This document shows, in pieces, positions 1-6,837 of a DNA stretch of 19,721 nt. Below the pieces are notes generated by a model. It was not told where the DNA came from. It did not search any database and saw only the letters and a program-made list of their open reading frames with translations. The position numbers were made by a program, and so were the translations under genes. Numbering within the stretch: position 1 is the stretch's first letter; every line of letters begins with the position of its first letter. The stretch is taken from positions 1 through 19,721 of the forward strand of contig JBFEOQ010000034.1 in NCBI GenBank assembly GCA_041550515.1. Reading direction: 5' to 3'. Origin of the DNA: PFL35 sp041550515 (GTDB lineage Archaea > Thermoplasmatota > E2 > DHVEG-1).

Positions 1-1467
1 ACTACCACCTGGTTGAATTATTGCTGTAACACCTGCTTCAGCTGCAACATCAACTGCATCTCTAAAAGGAAAAAACGCATCAGAAGCCATTGTACTACCT
101 TTAATATTTTCTTTTCCTTTATTTGTTGCAATCCAAGTTGCATCAACACGAGCTGTCTGCCATCCACCTATTCCAACAGTATGTGTATCTTTTACAAAGA
201 CTACACTATTTGATTTAACATGTTTTACACATTTAACTGCAAAATCCATAGATATCAATTCTTCTTGTGTAGGATTCTTTTTTGTAACAACTTTCCATTC
301 TTTTTGCGGTGTCATCTTAATATCTCTCTCCTGTGAAAGAAATCCACCTACAACACTTCTATATATCATACCTTTTCTATTGATTTTTTTATCTAAACCT
401 TCTAATTGTAGTAATCTTAAATTCTTTTTTTCACTAAAAAGACTAAGTGATTCTTTACTATAACTGGGAGCTATTATTACTTCTAAAAATAATTTTAAGA
501 GTTCCTTTGCAACATTTTTATCTACTTCTCTATTAAAACTTATTACTCCACCAAAAGGTGAATATGTATCAGTAGCATATGCATCTCTCCAGGCTAAAAG
601 CAAGTTTTTTGCACTAGCAATCCCACAAGGTGTTGCATGTTTAATAATTACACAAGTAGGTTCTGAAAACTCTTTTATCGCTTCAATTGCACCATCTGAG
701 TCAAGAATATTATTATATGATAGTTCTTTACCCTGAAGTTTTAAAGCATTTGTAATACATGGTTCCAAGGTTTCTGGAATAGTTTTATAAAAACAGCCTT
801 TTAAATGTGGGTTTTCACCATATCTCATATCTTGTTTTTTTCTAAGGGTAATAGTTTTACTATCAGGTAATATTTCATCTGTCCATTTACCTGATAAATA
901 ATTTGATATTATACTATCATATTGTGCTGTATGTGAAAAAGCCTCTATAGCAAGTTTCTCTCTATCAGCAATACCTAGATCTCCTTTTTCCTGCAGAGAT
1001 TTAATAACAGTTGTATATTGGTTTTTATTAGTAATAATTATTACATCTTTATAATTCTTAGAAGCAGCTCGAATTAACGTTGGACCACCGATATCAATGT
1101 TTTCTATCACTTCCTCAATTGAAACTTTAGCTTTTTTAATAGTATCTTCAAAAGGATAAAGATTTACAACCAGCAGATCTAAAGGTTTAATATCAAATTT
1201 CTCAAGTGTCTCCATATGTTCTGTAATATCTCTTCGGGCAAGAATTCCAGCATGTATCACTGGATGCAAGGTTTTTACCCTACCATCAAGTATTTCTGGA
1301 AAATTAGTAACACTTGATACATCTATAATTTTAATATCATTATTTTTTAAGAAACGTGCTGTTCCACCTGTTGATAAAATCTCAATTTTTAAATTTGATA
1401 ACTCTTTAGCAAAATCAGTTAAATCAGTTTTATCTGAAACACTTATCAATGCTCTTTTAATATTCAT
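1..1467 (-). CDS. purH: Bifunctional AICAR transformylase / IMP cyclohydrolase PurH, 3'-truncated by window edge
   Basis: PurH catalyses the last two steps of purine synthesis: formylation of AICAR with 10-formyl-tetrahydrofolate, then ring closure to IMP, in the cytoplasm. Reading from the ATG at 1467 gives 489 codons open to base 1. The N-terminal MGS-like cyclohydrolase domain (about residues 1-190) begins MNIKRALISVSDKTDL and contains STGGTARFL and DGRVKTLHP. The transformylase domain contains RYGENPH and the catalytic-type IIKHATPCGIA. The last visible residues, AIIQPGGS, match the family just before its C-terminus, so I estimate only about 25 residues are missing. It follows the RuvC-like gene by 48 bases and is probably last or late in the thpR-cca operon. 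Archaea often use PurP and PurO instead, so a fused PurH is noteworthy but not unique. Family assignment is very secure. Confidence 0.96.
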   Translation of the reverse strand, partial: MNIKRALISVSDKTDLTDFAKELSNLKIEILSTGGTARFLKNNDIKIIDVSSVTNFPEILDGRVKTLHPVIHAGILARRDITEHMETLEKFDIKPLDLLVVNLYPFEDTIKKAKVSIEEVIENIDIGGPTLIRAASKNYKDVIIITNKNQYTTVIKSLQEKGDLGIADREKLAIEAFSHTAQYDSIISNYLSGKWTDEILPDSKTITLRKKQDMRYGENPHLKGCFYKTIPETLEPCITNALKLQGKELSYNNILDSDGAIEAIKEFSEPTCVIIKHATPCGIASAKNLLLAWRDAYATDTYSPFGGVISFNREVDKNVAKELLKLFLEVIIAPSYSKESLSLFSEKKNLRLLQLEGLDKKINRKGMIYRSVVGGFLSQERDIKMTPQKEWKVVTKKNPTQEELISMDFAVKCVKHVKSNSVVFVKDTHTVGIGGWQTARVDATWIATNKGKENIKGSTMASDAFFPFRDAVDVAAEAGVTAIIQPGGS

Positions 1468-1515
1468 AAAATTATTACCCAGTGCACATAAGAGACATCT
1501 TCATAAACGTTTGGG

Positions 1516-2283
1516 TTATTTACAATTTCTTTCTCTATTAATTGCTTCCTCAAGACTAATCTTACCATTTATTACATCAATAGCAGTTTTTTCTGAAATC
1601 GAAAACATTCCACCAGTTAGTTGTCTACTTTTTTCCTGAATTTTTATTATTTCACCTCGAGTTGGTTCCAATCCAAGTCTACTCTGAACTCGACCACCTC
1701 GCATTAACGCAATTATTGCAGCTGCCTCACTATCCCGGTTAGGTCTACTTATTTGACTACCAGGACCAGGTGTAGTTTTAGTTTCATCAACAATTTCAAT
1801 AGGAATACCAAGTTTAATAAGAGAATTAACAATTCGATTTCTAACTATAATTGAACCATGTCCAATACGTATAATTGTTTGAATAGATGGATATTCTTTT
1901 AATATTCTTTTAACACAAGAAAAAACCTTATCAGGACTATCAACACTTATTTTCGTAAGAAGAATATCATCCCCTACTACTGCAACCCCTGGATAATCCC
2001 CAGGATCTATTCCAATGTAAATCTTTGAATATAAATCTTTTCCGATAAGCATCTGCATAGCAAGATCTACTGCTTGTTCAACGGTATCATATGCATCAGC
2101 AGCGATAACCTTAGAAGTTTTCACATCATGAAATTCACTATTTGATGTAAGAATCACACCAATATTACTAGGAACATGATTTAAAGAATTCAATGAAACA
2201 TAAGGAATTTTTCTTAACCTTAAAATTTTTAATAAATCATAATACAAAGAAAAATCCTTTGTATACACACCAAGTGTCTTCAT
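1516..2283 (-). CDS. Conserved archaeal protein with RNase H/RuvC-like acidic triad, unnamed
   Basis: 255 residues, no membrane segment. I do not recognise a named family. The first 85 residues look like a small alpha/beta domain. From residue 88 the protein shows a pattern typical of RNase H-like (RuvC/YqgF) folds: YIGIDPG with D93 on the first strand, EIVDETKTTPGPG with D166/E167 on the fourth strand, and RDSEAAAIIALMRGG with D184 on the last helix. The VDE..TT segment is close to the YqgF/Holliday-resolvase pattern. A basic tail follows (residues 200-255, including EPTRGEIIKIQEKSRQLTGG). The three acidic residues suggest a metal-dependent nuclease or resolvase, but this is fold-level inference; a non-catalytic nucleic-acid-binding protein is also possible. 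It sits 33 bases after cca and 48 before purH on the same strand, so it is probably cotranscribed with RNA-processing genes. Confidence 0.8.
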   Translation of the reverse strand: MKTLGVYTKDFSLYYDLLKILRLRKIPYVSLNSLNHVPSNIGVILTSNSEFHDVKTSKVIAADAYDTVEQAVDLAMQMLIGKDLYSKIYIGIDPGDYPGVAVVGDDILLTKISVDSPDKVFSCVKRILKEYPSIQTIIRIGHGSIIVRNRIVNSLIKLGIPIEIVDETKTTPGPGSQISRPNRDSEAAAIIALMRGGRVQSRLGLEPTRGEIIKIQEKSRQLTGGMFSISEKTAIDVINGKISLEEAINRERNCK

Positions 2284-2316
2284 ATAAGAAAAAGATAAAG
2301 TAAGATATTAAATATT

Positions 2317-3669
2317 TTACCTCTCCCAAGACATTTTCTCATCAAGATAATCTGTCCAAAATATAACTAAATTTTCACTTAATAAATCATCCATCTCTAA
2401 AAGCATATATTTATTGTTTACAATTTTATCTATATGTTTTCCAAGGCTTAGCTTTTTAAATTCATTTTCTAAAAAATTTTTTACATCCACATATTGTCTT
2501 TTTATTTCTACATACCACCTATCATCTTTTATAAATGGTTTTTTTATAACTAAGTCACTATTTCTCCATTTATTAATAAATTCTTCTGCATTTTCTTTTT
2601 TTGCAACTGGAGGTCCTGTATGTATCATTGAATTACTTAGATTCTCCTTATGAATTTTAACAAAAATATAGATATATTTTTTATCAACAAAAAAAGTTGT
2701 ATCAAAAACTTTAAAATCATATCTTTTTAAATTTTCAAATATTGATCTTGCGGTTTTTCTAATTTGAGGATACAAGTTTTCATCTATAATATCTGGTTTT
2801 TCAAATTCTATACCAATATATTTACAATCCTGTTTTCTAACTTTTTCTTTTATTTTTTCTAAAGACCAAGGTTTTAAAGGATTTGGGAAAAAAAACGTAT
2901 ATCTAGGATTTTTAATATATTCTCTACAAGCATTAATAAATAAATCAAAGTTTTCTTTTGTAAGAACACTTGCAACATTTCTATTTGAATCAACCGGATC
3001 AATAAATACAAGAGGAGTATTAAAATCAAGGAAATCTTTTGTTGAAAGTGATAATTTAATTTGTTCCTCCCATTTACTTACTTTCTGAATAGTATTTTTA
3101 AATGTTTTATAAAACAATATTATTATTTCACATAGATAACCTGAAAAACCTTGTATTTGTGCTTCAGCACCATAACAATTTATTCCTTTCAAAAACTGTT
3201 TAAACAATCTAACTTCTTGTTTTTGACTCTGTGATATATTATCAATTACATATTTTGTATGTAAAGGGGTTCTATCAACCGCTGAAAGTTTTTGATCTGC
3301 ATCCTCGATTTTATAGCATGGAACTATCTCTGTATAAAAATCTTTATAATAACCACGTAAGTACGGATGTTCTGCATATGATTCCTCAGTATCCGTTAGA
3401 AAGCTTCTACCTATTGAAAGAGCATGTCTTGCAATTTCATCTTTGTTAAAATTTGTTGGAAAACAAATAAAAAAATCTATATCCATATTATCTCGTAGAT
3501 ATGTATCTTTTGCTATTGAACCAACCAGCTGTATTGTAACAGGAAGATTTCTTTTTTTTATTTCATTTTTTAAAATAATTCTAATCTCTTCTACAACCTC
3601 TATAACTTTTTCACTATATTTTTTTGTTGGTATAATTTTTTTAAGAACTTGTTTTTCTATTTCATTCAT
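2317..3669 (-). CDS. cca: CCA-adding enzyme (tRNA nucleotidyltransferase, archaeal class I)
   Basis: Adds or repairs the 3'-terminal CCA of tRNA using CTP and ATP, without a nucleic-acid template. The 450-residue length is normal for archaeal class I enzymes. The nucleotidyltransferase signature is clear: VGSIAKDTYLRDNMDID, with the G50-S51 turn and metal-binding D63 and D65. The third carboxylate position is E114 in YTEIVPCYKI, where many relatives have Asp. A helical central region (LFKQFLKGINCYGAEAQIQGFSGYL, residues about 150-180, shown here only in outline) and a long tail domain follow as expected. The start ATG lies 3 bases after the PAP2 stop codon, with AAGGAT upstream as a possible ribosome site. 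Association of cca with thpR on one strand fits shared RNA-end metabolism. The assignment is secure. Confidence 0.96.
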   Translation of the reverse strand: MNEIEKQVLKKIIPTKKYSEKVIEVVEEIRIILKNEIKKRNLPVTIQLVGSIAKDTYLRDNMDIDFFICFPTNFNKDEIARHALSIGRSFLTDTEESYAEHPYLRGYYKDFYTEIVPCYKIEDADQKLSAVDRTPLHTKYVIDNISQSQKQEVRLFKQFLKGINCYGAEAQIQGFSGYLCEIIILFYKTFKNTIQKVSKWEEQIKLSLSTKDFLDFNTPLVFIDPVDSNRNVASVLTKENFDLFINACREYIKNPRYTFFFPNPLKPWSLEKIKEKVRKQDCKYIGIEFEKPDIIDENLYPQIRKTARSIFENLKRYDFKVFDTTFFVDKKYIYIFVKIHKENLSNSMIHTGPPVAKKENAEEFINKWRNSDLVIKKPFIKDDRWYVEIKRQYVDVKNFLENEFKKLSLGKHIDKIVNNKYMLLEMDDLLSENLVIFWTDYLDEKMSWER

Positions 3670-3672
3670 ATT

Positions 3673-4452
3673 TCAATTATCCTTGATGTAACGTCTTAAT
3701 AATAATATTACCCCTAACGATATTAAAAACCCTACAAAAATATCTATAAGCCAATGTATAGAAAGATATACAACTGAGATAATTACTGAAATTGCTAGTA
3801 ATATTCCAAAGTATTTTAGTTTTTTATTTCCTGTAAGTGAAAAACAATAAGCAATAAGAATAGTCATTGCAGTATGAAGTGAAGGTAAACAATTATTTGT
3901 AGTCGTAGTAATATAAAAAAAGTTATTAATAGAAGATAACACGGTTTCAAAAGCAGAAGGATGATTATAATAGGTATAAACATTTGTAATTGGTAAAAAC
4001 AAGTAAAATGGTAACGCAATTATATAGATAATTAGAAAACCATATGCAAGAGTTTTAAGAGATTGTTTTTTATCTGCAAGCAAGAAATATAGAGGCGCAA
4101 ACCATAAAGAAAATATATATACAAAAATGTATATTATTACAAAAAAGTGAAGTAATCCAGGAATCCAGTAATTTGTAAAATTATAAACAAAACCATTTTC
4201 TAAATTTATTATTAAATCTGCATAATCATAATTAACCCAATTTGTAAAATAAGGATCTATTATATTTACTTCTATCAAATGAATTAATACAAATATGATG
4301 ATAATCAAGAGTGGTTTTATATTATCAAGTATTTTTCGATAAAAAAAATCTAATGTAAAATTCATTTTTTTAATACGTTTTATATCTAATAAAAAAAATA
4401 TTGAAAATAAAAAAAGTATTAGATTTGAAAACCCTATCAGCAATAAAAACAT
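3673..4452 (-). CDS. PAP2-superfamily integral membrane phosphatase/phosphotransferase
   Basis: 259 residues with about six hydrophobic segments. The PAP2 catalytic motifs are visible: C-L-P-S-L-H-T-A (S191, H193) and Y-L-S-I-H-W-L-I-D (S231, H233, D237). The first Lys/Arg-rich PAP2 motif is not obvious, as in the PAP2_3 group related to inositol-phosphoryl transferases. It probably removes or transfers a phosphate on a lipid or polyprenyl substrate at the outer membrane face; the substrate cannot be told from sequence. An upstream in-frame ATG at 4515 exists, but I chose 4452: it follows the thpR stop by one base, has GGAG about 8 bases upstream, and begins directly with a transmembrane helix. 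It lies between two RNA-processing genes with gaps of 1 and 3 bases, so translation is probably coupled even though no functional link is apparent. Confidence 0.88.
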   Translation of the reverse strand: MFLLLIGFSNLILFLFSIFFLLDIKRIKKMNFTLDFFYRKILDNIKPLLIIIIFVLIHLIEVNIIDPYFTNWVNYDYADLIINLENGFVYNFTNYWIPGLLHFFVIIYIFVYIFSLWFAPLYFLLADKKQSLKTLAYGFLIIYIIALPFYLFLPITNVYTYYNHPSAFETVLSSINNFFYITTTTNNCLPSLHTAMTILIAYCFSLTGNKKLKYFGILLAISVIISVVYLSIHWLIDIFVGFLISLGVILLLRRYIKDN

Positions 4453-4453
4453 T

Positions 4454-5014
4454 TTATTCTCCAAGTTCAATTTCCTTAAGGTTTGTATAAATTGGACCTT
4501 CTGGTGTAAGAACACTTTTCTTAAGAAGTATTTTATTAACTTTAAATTTCTGGAAATTTGTCTCTTGATATTTATTTAATAAACCTAAAAGTTTTTCCTT
4601 ATTTTTTGGACTCTTTATTCTAGCAATTGTCAGATGTGCAGAAAAGGATCTTCTCTCTTTTTCAAAACCTAGATCACCTAGTTTTGAATCTATTTTTTCA
4701 GCAATTTTTTTTAAAATTTCTGTATTTTCCACTCCAATCCATACAACTTTTATATATTTTTGATTTGGAAATACACCCATTTTTTCTAACGTAATTTCAA
4801 AAGAAGGGACATCTATTATCACATTTGATATAATATCTCCAATTTTATCAATTAAATTCTCATCAGTATCACCTAAAAATTTAAGGGTTAAATGTAAATT
4901 TTCAATTTCCACGATTTTAGCATTAAGTTGTATTTTTTTTAATTCATTAATAACCTCTAAAATTTTTTGAGAAAAAGGTATATCTACTGCAATAAAAACT
5001 CTAATTTTTACCAT
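4454..5014 (-). CDS. thpR: RNA 2',3'-cyclic phosphodiesterase (LigT / 2H family)
   Basis: 186 residues, the usual length for ThpR/LigT proteins, which open 2',3'-cyclic phosphates on RNA (historically assayed as 2'-5' RNA ligase). Both catalytic tetrapeptides of the 2H phosphoesterase superfamily are present and correctly spaced: H41-L-T-L in ENLHLTLKFLGDT and H127-L-T-I in SFSAHLTIARIK. The N-terminus (VRIFIAVDIP type, here KIRVFIAVDIPFS) is typical. It is the first gene of the minus-strand operon thpR - PAP2 - cca - RuvC-like - purH. An A/T-rich TATA-like box lies about 45-50 bases upstream. Neighbourhood with cca fits a role in tRNA 3'-end or splicing-intermediate metabolism, which is inference. 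Confidence 0.95.
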   Translation of the reverse strand: MVKIRVFIAVDIPFSQKILEVINELKKIQLNAKIVEIENLHLTLKFLGDTDENLIDKIGDIISNVIIDVPSFEITLEKMGVFPNQKYIKVVWIGVENTEILKKIAEKIDSKLGDLGFEKERRSFSAHLTIARIKSPKNKEKLLGLLNKYQETNFQKFKVNKILLKKSVLTPEGPIYTNLKEIELGE

Positions 5015-5057
5015 AAATTAATCCATTTGTAATACTCTTTCTTTTTATTTAACTATG

Positions 5058-5067
5058 TTATATTTTT
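5058..5067 (-). promoter_or_regulatory. Probable TATA box for the thpR-cca-purH operon
   Basis: On the minus strand this reads AAAAATATAA. The expected transcription start about 26 bases on, near 5036, would leave a leader of roughly 20 bases before the thpR ATG. The flanks are AT-rich, so the box is weakly distinguished. Confidence 0.35.
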
Positions 5068-5093
5068 GTTCTGATAACAATTGTATAAGAACG

Positions 5094-5102
5094 CATATAT
5101 AT
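5094..5102 (+). promoter_or_regulatory. Probable TATA box for the UbiA-family gene
   Basis: CATATATAT, centred about 31 bases before the ATG at 5129. With normal archaeal spacing, transcription would begin near 5124 and the mRNA would be almost leaderless. No Shine-Dalgarno site precedes the ATG, which agrees with this. Confidence 0.5.
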
Positions 5103-5128
5103 CACCAAAATAAAAAAGAAAACATAAG

Positions 5129-6043
5129 ATGAATTCAACGGCAAACCAAATAAAAAACAGATTAACATCATACATGGAACTTGTAAGACCTTTTACACTT
5201 CTTGCACCAATAATTGTATCAATTTGCATAATGATTGCTAGTTATAAATATACTCAAAAATTATCAGATATTCCCACTCATCTTCTAATAATATTTCCTG
5301 CTAGTATATCACTTGCAATATTAAATGCTGCATCAAACGTTTTAAATCAAGTAACAGATATTAAATCAGATAAAATATCAAAATCATATAGACCAATCTG
5401 CAAAGGAATAGTATCAAAAAAAGAAGGAAGAATAATTTCAATATTCTTATACATTATTTCAATATTACTTGCAGTATTGATTAACCCAATATTTCTAATA
5501 TTTGTTTTAATGATAACTTTTTTCACAGTTACCTATTCAACTCCACCAAGATGCAAAGACATACTATTTTTAAACCAGATATGGGTAGGAATACCTAGAG
5601 GACTTTTAGGTATTCTTGCCAGCTGGAGTGTCTTTGGAAATCCTTTTGATGCTTTACCACTTACAATAGGATTTTTTGCAATGATTTTTTTAATAGGCGG
5701 CTCAACTACAAAAGATATAATTGACTCATATGCAGATAAAAAAACAGGAACAAAAACACTAGTAAATACTTTTGGATTAAAAAAAGCAGCAATACTTTCA
5801 TTTCCTTTTATGTTCTTTCCATTTGCATATATACCAATTCTAATAGATATTGGAATATTAGCACCACAGTTTTTCATACTAACATTTCTAACAATACCTA
5901 CAGCTTATATTTTTTATTTGATGATAAAAGAAGGTAAAAAACAAAAACATCTAGAAAATACACCTTCATGGACGTTAATGTATACAACATATTTTTTACT
6001 TTCATTTGGGTTCAGTGTAATTATAATTGCTGGATGTTATTAA
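5129..6043 (+). CDS. UbiA-family prenyltransferase
   Basis: Integral membrane aromatic/lipid prenyltransferase, 304 residues with about eight or nine hydrophobic helices. The two Asp-rich magnesium-diphosphate motifs are present: N73-x3-D77-x3-D81 (NQVTDIKSD, followed by KISKSYRPICKG) and D196-x2-D199-x3-D203 (DIIDSYADKKTG). The family transfers a prenyl group to an acceptor. In archaea, members make digeranylgeranylglyceryl phosphate for membrane lipids, heme O or quinones. The first motif differs from the NDxxDxxxD form common in lipid synthases, so I leave the acceptor open. It is read alone on the plus strand, divergent from thpR. Its TAA overlaps the stop codon of the convergent MoaD/ThiS-like gene. 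Confidence 0.9.
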   Translation: MNSTANQIKNRLTSYMELVRPFTLLAPIIVSICIMIASYKYTQKLSDIPTHLLIIFPASISLAILNAASNVLNQVTDIKSDKISKSYRPICKGIVSKKEGRIISIFLYIISILLAVLINPIFLIFVLMITFFTVTYSTPPRCKDILFLNQIWVGIPRGLLGILASWSVFGNPFDALPLTIGFFAMIFLIGGSTTKDIIDSYADKKTGTKTLVNTFGLKKAAILSFPFMFFPFAYIPILIDIGILAPQFFILTFLTIPTAYIFYLMIKEGKKQKHLENTPSWTLMYTTYFLLSFGFSVIIIAGCY

Positions 6044-6237
6044 CCACCACTAATCATATGAATAACAGCTACTTCAGATTTATCATTGATAAAAGTATTA
6101 GTAAAATCAGTTTTTTTTACTAGTTCTCCATTGATTTTAACTACAACATTTGGAAAAACATATTTTAATCTTTTAAGTAAACCAGATACTGTTTCATTTT
6201 CTACAAAATCAACTTTTCTACCATTAACTATAATCAT
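6040..6237 (-). CDS. MoaD/ThiS-family sulfur-carrier protein
   Basis: 65-residue ubiquitin-fold protein (MIIVNGRKVDF, then VVVKINGELV) ending exactly in Gly64-Gly65, the terminus that is adenylated and thiocarboxylated in MoaD and ThiS. Such carriers deliver sulfur either to molybdopterin/tungstopterin or to thiazole. No thiazole-synthesis gene is nearby, and the protein closes an operon with a tungsten-type oxidoreductase, so a role in pterin-cofactor sulfur transfer is the better inference. Its ATG overlaps the stop of the ThiF-like gene in an ATGA junction at 6234-6237, which implies coupled translation and close stoichiometry. Its stop overlaps the UbiA stop on the other strand by 3-4 bases. 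Confidence 0.85.
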   Translation of the reverse strand: MIIVNGRKVDFVENETVSGLLKRLKYVFPNVVVKINGELVKKTDFTNTFINDKSEVAVIHMISGG

Positions 6238-6830
6238 TTATCTTCACCTAAAAGAATTTCAAGGACAAGATTCGCCTGCCAATTAGCCATTAAAATAACT
6301 CGAGGTGCCATAAGAACATCAACATCAGAATCTCTTGCTTCTTCATCATAAACCAGATATAAATTTCTAAGTTTTTTTGTAATAATTCTATCAGAATGCC
6401 CATAACCTGCAACACCAGAGCAACCAACAATAGGGATTTCTGGTAATTTTTGCATAATTTCTTCAATAAACATAGTTTTAGTTTCTGCTTTATCAAGTGC
6501 TTCAACAACAACATCAACATTATGAAAAGGTTTATCCATCTTATTTTTCATTAGTCTATAATTTAAAACTTCAACTTTTAATGATTTATTAATACGAAAG
6601 AGAGTTTTCTTGAGTGCTTCAACCTTATACATACCAATTTGATCAAAAAAATAATACTGACGATTAAGATTACTTTCCTCTACTTTATCAAAATCAACAA
6701 TGACAAGTCTTCCAATACCCGCACGAGCAAGACTTACAGCAATATTTGATCCTAAACCACCAACTCCTGCAATACCAACACTTGATTTTTTTAAATTCAT
6801 CCTTATTTTTTTAAATTTTTCAATATTCAT
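6234..6830 (-). CDS. ThiF/MoeB/HesA-type E1-like adenylyltransferase, short form
   Basis: 198 residues. The protein should adenylate the C-terminal glycine of its MoaD/ThiS partner with ATP. The Rossmann nucleotide site reads GIAGVGGLGSN (G22, G24, G25, G27). D46 and D48 of VDFD, N56-R57-Q58 of NLNRQ, K69 and D113 of EALDKAETK match the adenylation site of the superfamily. The C-terminal MAPRVILMANWQANLVLEILLG is typical of the compact roughly 200-residue ThiF group. The only cysteine is C137; the paired CxxC zinc motifs of full-length MoeB/ThiF are absent. It starts 7 bases after the oxidoreductase stop and overlaps the carrier gene by 4 bases. I infer that it serves the tungsten/molybdenum cofactor of the enzyme upstream rather than thiamine synthesis. 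Confidence 0.88.
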   Translation of the reverse strand: MNIEKFKKIRMNLKKSSVGIAGVGGLGSNIAVSLARAGIGRLVIVDFDKVEESNLNRQYYFFDQIGMYKVEALKKTLFRINKSLKVEVLNYRLMKNKMDKPFHNVDVVVEALDKAETKTMFIEEIMQKLPEIPIVGCSGVAGYGHSDRIITKKLRNLYLVYDEEARDSDVDVLMAPRVILMANWQANLVLEILLGEDK

Positions 6831-6837
6831 AAAAAGA

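Noticed and set aside
2414..3691. Three open frames on the plus strand opposite cca (2414-2653, 3231-3449, 3443-3691)
   Set aside because: They are antisense to a secure gene, have low-complexity Phe/Ser/Leu-rich products and no start context.
4453..4515. Longer PAP2 protein starting at the ATG at 4515
   Set aside because: It would overlap thpR by 62 bases and add a charged, non-family N-terminus. The ATG at 4452 has a GGAG site and perfect junction spacing.
5533..5877. 114-codon open frame antisense to the UbiA gene
   Set aside because: It mirrors the transmembrane codons of a well-supported gene and has no recognisable motif.
6040..6830. Thiamine thiazole ThiS/ThiF pair
   Set aside because: Not excluded by sequence, but no thiG or other thiamine gene is near, and overlap with an AOR operon favours pterin cofactor sulfuration.
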